DNA of 38,699 nucleotides. Origin: Flavobacterium sp. HTF. Its GTDB lineage: Bacteria > Bacteroidota > Bacteroidia > Flavobacteriales > Flavobacteriaceae. Made by a program: the position numbers and the translations under genes. Location of the stretch: the NCBI RefSeq assembly GCF_003105115.1, contig NZ_QETH01000042.1:1-38699 (forward strand), read 5' to 3'. Shown in pieces: positions 32,971-38,699 of this stretch (the stretch's first letter is position 1; the number at the start of each line of letters is the position of its first letter). The notes under the pieces were generated by a model, which was not told the DNA's origin, did no database searches, and saw only the letters and a list, made by a program, of their open reading frames with translations.

Positions 32971-33571
32971 GGTTTTTTAAATAATCCATAGCAAATTTAC
33001 CTTCATTAAAAAGTAAATCCAATACACTCAGATTGTTTATAAAACCGTGCTTGTCATCAAAAACCTGCGGATATTTTTCGAATGAATTTGCGTCTTTTTT
33101 TCCGTTTGCGAGATATCTGAAATCTTTAATATTTTCTACTTCGTGAAAATATTCAGTTGTTTTTCCATACTCTAATTTCATTCTTAAACATTTAGTTACA
33201 ATATCTAAAACTTCAAGATTTAAATCCATTAAAAAAGTATGTTTTTTTTCAAAAACAGGTAGAATATCATCTTCAAAAAATTCAAAAAAAGGTGAGCTTC
33301 TGTAAGCTGCTTCCAGTGATTTAAAGTGTTGTTTCTGCCAGTCAAATTCATTTTCGATCAGAACATCTTTCGTTTTCTGATGTACGGATTTTGAATGTTT
33401 AACGGGGATATTCAGTAACTGAATTCCATTCGGGCTATAGATGTAAGTACGATTTCTATTCGTTTGTTTCTGAAAATTATCTTCCATTTCAAAAGTAATA
33501 TTTTCAGATTGTGCCATTACTGCAAAGTGGCTAATGGACGGAAAATAGGTAGGAAGTAATAAGGAGTTCAT
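32957..33571 (-). CDS. WbqC-family protein
   Basis: A 204-residue protein of the WbqC-like family, often found in surface-polysaccharide loci. The N-terminus LLPTYFPSISHFAVM matches the family opening (x-P-x-YFP). The conserved NRTYIYSPNGIQLLNIPVKH and the helix FDWQKQHFKSLEAAYRSSPFFEFFEDD follow. The family is proposed to act in glycan or lipid-linked precursor metabolism without a proven reaction. No other polysaccharide genes are adjacent; lepB lies upstream on the same strand, separated by a perfect heptad-repeat hairpin. Confidence 0.88.
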   Translation of the reverse strand: MNSLLLPTYFPSISHFAVMAQSENITFEMEDNFQKQTNRNRTYIYSPNGIQLLNIPVKHSKSVHQKTKDVLIENEFDWQKQHFKSLEAAYRSSPFFEFFEDDILPVFEKKHTFLMDLNLEVLDIVTKCLRMKLEYGKTTEYFHEVENIKDFRYLANGKKDANSFEKYPQVFDDKHGFINNLSVLDLLFNEGKFAMDYLKNQKLL

Positions 33572-33588
33572 GTTTTTTTGTTTTAAAA

Positions 33589-33644
33589 GTTTCAGGTTTC
33601 AAGTTTCAGGTTTATACAAAAACCTGAAACTTGAAACCTGAAAC
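33589..33644. repeat. Perfect 25-bp inverted repeat made of 7-bp units
   Basis: The left arm (33589-33613) reads as heptads GTTTCAG, GTTTCAA, GTTTCAG, GTTT. The right arm (33620-33644) is its exact reverse complement; the loop is 6 nt. It starts 18 nt after the lepB stop and ends 17 nt before the WbqC-family start, so it can act as a terminator or processing hairpin between them. Confidence 0.85.
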
Positions 33645-33662
33645 AAAAATAACGTATTTTAA

Positions 33663-35219
33663 TTATGCTTTATTTTCTTTTCTTTTTCTCCAGAAAAATT
33701 CTCCAACAAAATATAAGGCAAGAACAATCAGGAAATATTTAAAGTAAGATTGAGGTTGTCCTTCTCCATCAACAGTGGTAAAAACCCTGCTCCAGCGAAT
33801 TTTGTTAATCCCTTTTCCGTTTGTATCCCAGCTAAGCCAGATAAAAACCGGTTTTCCTACTATATGATTCTCCGGAACGTAACCCCAATAACGGCTGTCC
33901 TCAGAGTTATGACGGTTGTCTCCCATCATCCAGTAATAGTTTTGCTTGAAGGTATAACTGTTGGTTTGTTTTCCGTTTATTATAAAATGAGCACCATCAA
34001 TTTGCAACGTATTGCCTTCATAATTGGTGATGATATCTTTATAATACGGTAAAGATTCATTTGTCAATGCTACTGTTTTTCCGGCTTCAGGAATATAAAT
34101 TGGCCCCATATTGTCCTGGCTTCCTTTATTGATATGCGGATATATCGCATTATCATTTCCTTTGTCAATTTTTCGGGTTACTGAAGCAACACCAGGAGTA
34201 TTTCTAAATCTTTCTGCACCGGCTTCTGTTAAAGCTCCTAATACAAGAGTATCTCTTTTCTCTTCATTTTTGAAATAGCCACCGTCAGTAATATCCAGTT
34301 CTTTAATTAAAGATTGTAAATCGACAGGAGTTTTTCCGTCAAATGCAATAGTGTAAGAATATTGAGGTTTTGCTCTTTCCGGAAGGATTAATTTTTTTCC
34401 GTTAATGAAAACGTAACCGTCAACGATTGATAAACTGTCTCCGGGAATACCAACACATCTTTTTACATAATTTGATCTTTTATCAATCGGTTTTATCACG
34501 CCAGGGTTTCCTTTGCGCTCATAAAAGTAATGTACAGTATCTGCAGGCCAGTTAAAAACGACAATATCAGCTCGTTTTATTTTTTCAAATGCTGGTAATC
34601 TAAAATAAGGCAATTGTGGCCATTTTAGATACGATTTCTGTTTTGTAAATGGAATCGAATCATGAACCATTGGCAAAGCGATAGTAGTCATCGGAACTCT
34701 TGGGCCGTAATTAACTTTGCTTACAAAAAGAAAGTCACCAATTAATAATGATTTTTCTAATGAAGAAGTTGGAATTGTATAGGGCTGTACAACATAAGTA
34801 TGAACAAGTGTCGCTACTATAATGGCAAAAAGTAATGAACTTACCGTATCTGCAGCCTTGTTTTCAGAAATTAATTTTCTGTTGGTTTGATGCTCTAATT
34901 TCTGAGTATAGTTTACATAATAGATGTAAAAGCCTAAAGTAAAAATCCCTAAAAGTGTATCTAAAGTAGATTTTTTACCAAAAGTTCTTAAGGTTTCTAC
35001 CCAGACAACCGGAAACATAATCAGGTTAATAATCGGAATGAAAAGTAATAAAGTCCACCAGGTTGGGCGGCCGATAATTTTCATCAAAATAATGGAGTTA
35101 TAAACAGGAATCGCAGCTTCCCAGCTTTTACGCCCGGCTGCCTGATACAATTTCCATGTACCTAAAAAATGAATAATTTGTACACCTAAGAAAAAAACAA
35201 ACCAAAGATATAATGTCAT
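33663..35219 (-). CDS. lepB: Signal peptidase I
   Basis: Type I signal peptidase of 518 residues, the large form usual in Bacteroidota. N-terminal hydrophobic segments (about 4-20, 55-75, 85-103) are followed by the anchor helix (about 126-145). The catalytic Ser lies in IPTSSLEKSLLIGD (Ser153, aligned with the usual GSM). The catalytic Lys is Lys253 in NYVKRCVGIPGD. The last box is MMGDNRHNSEDSRYWG. A long insertion of about 170 residues separates the Lys box from it. It removes signal peptides from exported proteins, including many encoded here. Confidence 0.95.
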   Translation of the reverse strand: MTLYLWFVFFLGVQIIHFLGTWKLYQAAGRKSWEAAIPVYNSIILMKIIGRPTWWTLLLFIPIINLIMFPVVWVETLRTFGKKSTLDTLLGIFTLGFYIYYVNYTQKLEHQTNRKLISENKAADTVSSLLFAIIVATLVHTYVVQPYTIPTSSLEKSLLIGDFLFVSKVNYGPRVPMTTIALPMVHDSIPFTKQKSYLKWPQLPYFRLPAFEKIKRADIVVFNWPADTVHYFYERKGNPGVIKPIDKRSNYVKRCVGIPGDSLSIVDGYVFINGKKLILPERAKPQYSYTIAFDGKTPVDLQSLIKELDITDGGYFKNEEKRDTLVLGALTEAGAERFRNTPGVASVTRKIDKGNDNAIYPHINKGSQDNMGPIYIPEAGKTVALTNESLPYYKDIITNYEGNTLQIDGAHFIINGKQTNSYTFKQNYYWMMGDNRHNSEDSRYWGYVPENHIVGKPVFIWLSWDTNGKGINKIRWSRVFTTVDGEGQPQSYFKYFLIVLALYFVGEFFWRKRKENKA

Positions 35220-35279
35220 AGTATTTTATTTAAGTTAAAACCTGAAGTAGTAATGATTATTGCTTCTGATTTTATTCAG

Positions 35280-35981
35280 TTATTGTAAGTTTAGTACATC
35301 TTTCATACTGAAAATGCCTTGTTTTCCAGCCAGCCATTCTGCAGCAATAACAGCTCCTAAAGCAAATCCTTCGCGATTGTGAGCCGTGTGTTTGATTTCT
35401 ATATTATCAACAATAGAATCGTAAGTTACCGTATGTGTTCCCGGAACATCACCAATTCTTTTGGCTTCAATATGAATTTCATCTGCATTTGGCTGTTCCA
35501 TTGTCCAGTTTGAATACTTGCTGTTTTCAATTACTCCTTTTGCCAAAGAAATTGCAGTACCGCTTGGAGCATCTAATTTTTGTGTATGATGTATTTCTTC
35601 CATGGTCACTTTATAAGTGTCAAACGGAGCCATAATCTTAGCCAGATATTCATTAAGTCCAAAGAAAATATTTACTCCTAAACTAAAGTTTGAGCTGGAA
35701 ATAAATCCTCCTTTTTTATCATGGCAAAGAGCAATCATTTCATCATAATGTTCCAGCCAGCCAGTTGTACCCGAAACTACTGGTACGCCTGCATTAAAGC
35801 TTGCGGAAATATTAGCCACAGCTGCTGTAGGAACACTGAAGTCGATAGAAACATCTGCGCCCGAAAGGCCATCATAGGTATTAAATTCGTCTTTCTTTAA
35901 AACAATTTCATGACCTCTTTCCAAAGCAATTCGTTCAATTACTTTGCCCATTTTTCCGTATCCTAAAAGCGCAATTTTCAT
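35280..35981 (-). CDS. dapB: 4-hydroxy-tetrahydrodipicolinate reductase
   Basis: Lysine/diaminopimelate pathway enzyme of 233 residues, the short form seen in this phylum. The NAD(P)-binding motif LGYGKMGK opens the protein. SGTTGW (about 91-96) binds the nicotinamide, and EEIHHTQKLDAPSGTA contains the catalytic His and Lys and the substrate-binding residues. The product feeds meso-diaminopimelate for peptidoglycan. It lies between DUF5683 and lepB on the same strand, probably one operon from parA. Confidence 0.96.
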   Translation of the reverse strand: MKIALLGYGKMGKVIERIALERGHEIVLKKDEFNTYDGLSGADVSIDFSVPTAAVANISASFNAGVPVVSGTTGWLEHYDEMIALCHDKKGGFISSSNFSLGVNIFFGLNEYLAKIMAPFDTYKVTMEEIHHTQKLDAPSGTAISLAKGVIENSKYSNWTMEQPNADEIHIEAKRIGDVPGTHTVTYDSIVDNIEIKHTAHNREGFALGAVIAAEWLAGKQGIFSMKDVLNLQ

Positions 35982-36019
35982 TATATGTATTTTTTGATTT
36001 TAAATAGAAATAATATCTA

Positions 36020-36580
36020 TTAAAAGTGGTAATTAAAAGTTAGTCCGACATTTGGCCTGAAAGTTACATCATCGGGATAGATTTCCGGACGTAATGATAA
36101 TCTTTCATTTACATTGAATTGAATCAATGCCGCATCAACGTTGGCATCGATAATGTTTAAAACATAAAAGCCTACTACAAATAAAGCCGATAAATCTCTG
36201 TTTCGTTGATAGAATTTTTGTCCGGCAATAAGTCTGCTGTCGTCCAAAAACTCGTATTTATCATTGTTGTATCCTTCTAATCTTCTTTTGTAGGCATCAC
36301 GATAATCGTGGTATTTTTTGTTATTGTCAATGTAAAAATACAAACTGGTACCGATCGCTCCGTATACCAAAGGGATTTTCCAGTATTTTTTATTGTATGC
36401 CTGACCTAAACCGGGTAAAATTGCAGAATAAAATGCAGCTTTTGCCGGAGTCAGAGGATCTATTTCCTGCAGCTTGGTAGTGTCTTTAACGACCAAAACC
36501 GTGTCTTCTTTTACCTGAGCAAAAAGAGAAACGGTTCCTGTGAGAAAGAACAACAAACCTATGGGGACAATTTTATTCAC
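36020..36580 (-). CDS. DUF5683 domain protein
   Basis: A 186-residue secreted or membrane protein. The start is GTG at 36580, directly overlapping the parB stop (TAGTG); no ATG precedes the signal peptide (NKIVPIGLLFFLTGTVSLFAQ). The domain core is PAKAAFYSAILPGLGQAYNKKYWKIPLVYGA with two hydrophobic segments (about 48-80 and 130-150), and it ends in FNVNERLSLRPE and an aromatic C-terminus. The family is common in Bacteroidota, usually near parB and dapB, with no known function. Confidence 0.88.
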   Translation of the reverse strand: MNKIVPIGLLFFLTGTVSLFAQVKEDTVLVVKDTTKLQEIDPLTPAKAAFYSAILPGLGQAYNKKYWKIPLVYGAIGTSLYFYIDNNKKYHDYRDAYKRRLEGYNNDKYEFLDDSRLIAGQKFYQRNRDLSALFVVGFYVLNIIDANVDAALIQFNVNERLSLRPEIYPDDVTFRPNVGLTFNYHF

Positions 36581-37482
36581 TATCCGTTTATTAATTTTAT
36601 AATTCTGTTAAAGTCGGCCTCTGAATTAAAAGGAATCGTAATTTTTCCTTTACCATTGCCAGCGACTTTTATATCAACTTTCGAACCAAAGTAATCGTTG
36701 AAGGTATTTTTTTGTGTTTCCCTAACAATAAATGCAGAATCAGCTTTCGGTTTTCCTTCTGCTTTTGGCTGTTGGCCTTCGTGATAATTTTTAACCAAAG
36801 CTTCCGTTTCACGAACAGATAAATTCTGACTTACAATCTTTTGATAAATATCGGTCTGAACGTCTAAATCTTCAATATTGATAATTGCACGACCGTGCCC
36901 CATGCTGATAAAACCATCACGGATACCGGTCTGGATAATCGGGTCCAGTTTTAAAAGACGTAAGTAATTTGCAATTGTAGAACGTTTTTTTCCAACTCTT
37001 TCGCTCATTTGTTCCTGTGTTAATTGAATTTCGTCAATCAAACGCTGGTACGAAAGTGCAATTTCTATTGGATCTAAATCGTGACGCTGAATATTTTCTA
37101 CTAACGCCATTACCAATGACTCATTGTCATTAGCAATACGAATGTAAGCCGGAACGTGTGTTAATCCAACTAAAGTTGATGCACGAAGACGACGTTCTCC
37201 GGAAATTAACTGGTATTTGTTAAATTCTAATTTACGAACAGTAATAGGTTGAATTACACCAAGTTCTTTAATAGAAGTAGCTAATTCTCTTAATGATTCT
37301 TCATTAAAATTGCTTCTTGGCTGAAACGGATTTATTTCGATAGCACTTATTTCAAGCTCTATAATATTTCCAACAACTTTGTCAGCATTTTTGTCTTCTA
37401 CTGATGTAATGTCGTTTTCCGGATCTTTTAATAATGCTGATAATCCTCTTCCTAAGGCTTGTTTTTTAATTGCTTTTGTCAT
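36580..37482 (-). CDS. parB: Chromosome-partitioning protein ParB
   Basis: A 300-residue ParB/Spo0J-type CTPase and DNA-binding protein. The N-terminus QALGRGLSALL interacts with ParA. The CTP-binding domain carries NPFQPRSNF and LISGERRLRAS. The helix-turn-helix region LTQEQMSERVGKKRSTIANYLRLLKL (about 153-178) would recognise parS, and GHGRAIINI follows. The C-terminal dimerisation segment ends IPFNSEADFNRIIKLI. It follows parA by 5 nt. I found no good parS copy within the window. Confidence 0.95.
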   Translation of the reverse strand: MTKAIKKQALGRGLSALLKDPENDITSVEDKNADKVVGNIIELEISAIEINPFQPRSNFNEESLRELATSIKELGVIQPITVRKLEFNKYQLISGERRLRASTLVGLTHVPAYIRIANDNESLVMALVENIQRHDLDPIEIALSYQRLIDEIQLTQEQMSERVGKKRSTIANYLRLLKLDPIIQTGIRDGFISMGHGRAIINIEDLDVQTDIYQKIVSQNLSVRETEALVKNYHEGQQPKAEGKPKADSAFIVRETQKNTFNDYFGSKVDIKVAGNGKGKITIPFNSEADFNRIIKLING

Positions 37483-37487
37483 AAAAA

Positions 37488-38255
37488 CTATTTACTGTTT
37501 TTCTTTATAATTTCTTGAGCTAAATTAATGTAATTAACTGCTCCTTTGCTGGTTGCGTCATAATTGATGATGCTTTCGCCAAAACTTGGAGCCTCGCTTA
37601 ATTTTACATTTCGCTGAATCACGGTATCAAAAACCATATCGTTAAAGTGTTTTTGAACCTCTTCTACAACCTGATTAGATAAACGTAATCTTGAATCATA
37701 CATTGTAAGCAGTAATCCTTCGATATCAAGATCAGGGTTATGTATTTTCTGAATACTTTTTATCGTATTCAGTAATTTTCCTAATCCTTCAAGTGCAAAA
37801 TATTCACATTGAATCGGAATAACCACAGAATCAGCGGCTGTTAAGGCATTTAAGGTTAATAAACCTAAAGAAGGTGCACAGTCGATAATGATATAATCAT
37901 ATTCGTCTTTAACACTTTCTAATGCTTTTTTTAGCATGTATTCTCTGTTTTCTTTATCAACCAATTCGATTTCGATGGCAACAAGGTCAATGTGAGCAGG
38001 TATCACATCAACATTTGGAGCGGAACATTGAACAATAGTTTCTTTTGGGGTGTGACTATGTTCAAGTATCTGATACGTACCGATTTCTACAGATTCTACG
38101 TCAATTCCAAGACCAGATGTAGCATTTGCCTGAGGATCAGCATCGATCAGTAATACTTTTTTTTCTAAAACACCTAATGAGGCTGCAAGATTTACAGATG
38201 TAGTAGTCTTTCCAACGCCTCCTTTTTGATTAGCAATCGCAATGATTTTGCCCAT
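37488..38255 (-). CDS. parA: Chromosome-partitioning ATPase ParA
   Basis: A 255-residue ParA/Soj-type ATPase. The deviant Walker A KGGVGKTT (11-18) includes the signature Lys11. Other blocks are LLIDADPQANATSGLG (Walker A'), YIIIDCAPSLGLLTLNAL (Walker B) and PIQCEYFALEGL. Lacking an N-terminal extension or HTH, it is the chromosomal type. It heads the parA-parB-DUF5683-dapB-lepB run, which combines chromosome segregation with envelope growth. Confidence 0.96.
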   Translation of the reverse strand: MGKIIAIANQKGGVGKTTTSVNLAASLGVLEKKVLLIDADPQANATSGLGIDVESVEIGTYQILEHSHTPKETIVQCSAPNVDVIPAHIDLVAIEIELVDKENREYMLKKALESVKDEYDYIIIDCAPSLGLLTLNALTAADSVVIPIQCEYFALEGLGKLLNTIKSIQKIHNPDLDIEGLLLTMYDSRLRLSNQVVEEVQKHFNDMVFDTVIQRNVKLSEAPSFGESIINYDATSKGAVNYINLAQEIIKKNSK

Positions 38256-38513
38256 TTATTTTCTGAATTTTGAACCGTAAAAATACAATTATTTATGGTT
38301 TTTGAAAATCTATTTTGTTAACATTTGATAAACCTTGGATAATCGTTGTTTGGTGCGTGTTTCAAAGATTTTTTTTTTGTTTTTAAGAGAAAACAACCGG
38401 AAAATTTGAAGATAACTGAAGTGCAATTTGGCTCTAAAACCTGTTGCAGTTGAAATTTGTTCTTCATTATGCTTTATTCTTTTTTAAAAGAAATATTCTT
38501 ATTTCAAAAATTG

Positions 38514-38545
38514 TTTTGGATAAGCAAAAAATAGTTATATATTTG
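38514..38545 (+). promoter_or_regulatory. Promoter of tRNA-Pro
   Basis: TTTTG (38514-38518), a 19-nt spacer and TATATTTG (38538-38545) match the Bacteroidota -33/-7 consensus exactly. The tRNA begins 11 nt after the -7, leaving a very short leader. Confidence 0.8.
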
Positions 38546-38555
38546 CACCCGCTTA

Positions 38556-38630
38556 CGGGGTGTAGCGTAGCCCGGTTATCGCGCCTGCTTTGGGAGCAGG
38601 AGGCCGCAGGTTCGACTCCTGCCACCCCGA
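38556..38630 (+). tRNA. tRNA-Pro (anticodon UGG)
   Basis: Cloverleaf by eye: acceptor CGGGGTG pairs with CACCCCG (38623-38629), discriminator A at 38630. The anticodon stem CCTGC/GCAGG holds the loop TTTGGGA, giving anticodon TGG (38591-38593). The T arm is CAGG-TTCGACT-CCTG. CCA is not encoded. Its own promoter and terminator flank it, and parA lies divergent on its left. Confidence 0.95.
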
Positions 38631-38631
38631 C

Positions 38632-38668
38632 AAAAGTCTTTTCATTTATTTGAAAAGACTTTTTTTTT
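38632..38668 (+). terminator. Terminator of tRNA-Pro
   Basis: A 12-bp stem AAAAGTCTTTTC / GAAAAGACTTTT with an 8-nt loop is followed by a run of Ts, starting just after the tRNA 3' end. Confidence 0.88.
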
Positions 38669-38699
38669 ATGCTAAATATTGATTTTCAAACGACTTACA

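Noticed and set aside
38444..38653. 69-codon frame covering the tRNA-Pro
   Set aside because: It reads through the promoter, tRNA and terminator; the tRNA cloverleaf is unambiguous.
1..38699. Mobile elements, prophage or CRISPR arrays
   Set aside because: No transposase, integrase, phage or Cas protein is encoded, and the short-period repeats lack the repeat-spacer structure of CRISPR.

Overview
The window looks like about 38.7 kb of core chromosome from a Flavobacterium-like member of the Bacteroidota. Supporting signs are low G+C, TAnnTTTG-type -7 promoter elements without obvious Shine-Dalgarno sequences, proteins typical of the phylum (DUF5683, a long LepB, TonB-family energy transducer, LytTR regulator paired with a TPR histidine kinase), and the order mutL - rhomboid - rhomboid - EEP - WbqC - lepB - dapB - DUF5683 - parB - parA. 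I see no insertion sequence, prophage, CRISPR array or rRNA. One tRNA-Pro(UGG) lies at the right end. Species identification and all database-level statements are inference.

Layout. 1-3.1 kb: an AT-rich unknown gene, then a TPR sensor kinase overlapping a LytTR response regulator. 3.1-6.4 kb: rluF, then an ABM-domain monooxygenase and a cytochrome P450, divergent from an ArsR-type regulator. 6.5-14.7 kb: alpha/beta hydrolase, a coiled-coil 'zinc-ribbon' protein without cysteines, a NIF3 protein, lpxK, a TPR hybrid histidine kinase, a TTG-started GAPDH and lipA. 15-17.3 kb: two tandem secreted M48 proteases with lysine-rich tails, then a bacterial PH-domain protein. 17.4-22.4 kb: TonB-family protein, ECF sigma factor overlapping a GT2 glycosyltransferase, PaiB-type FMN protein, small membrane protein and murB. 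22.5-26.4 kb: an unknown secreted protein, GT4 glycosyltransferase, DUF2461 protein and recF. 26.6-32.9 kb: a membrane-anchored TPR protein, ribH, mutL, two rhomboids and an EEP-family phosphodiesterase. 33-38.7 kb: WbqC-family protein, lepB, dapB, DUF5683, parB, parA and tRNA-Pro.

How genes work together. Envelope functions dominate: lipid A (lpxK), peptidoglycan precursors (murB, dapB), glycan assembly (GT2, GT4, WbqC), export and membrane proteolysis (lepB, rhomboids, M48, the YfgM-like protein) and TonB energy coupling. DNA maintenance (recF, mutL, parAB) and cofactors (lipA, ribH) fill the rest. Regulation is by two TPR kinases, one LytTR regulator, an ArsR-type regulator and an ECF sigma factor.

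The least explained signal is in the gaps. At least eight intergenic regions carry degenerate short tandem repeats with periods of 7, 8 or 9 bp. Several are arranged as near-perfect inverted repeats, and several abut stop or start codons. Other items worth a look are the P450/ABM/ArsR cluster with an atypical P450 I-helix, a MutL lacking the canonical endonuclease motifs, the Cys-free zinc-ribbon homologue, and the paired M48 proteases.
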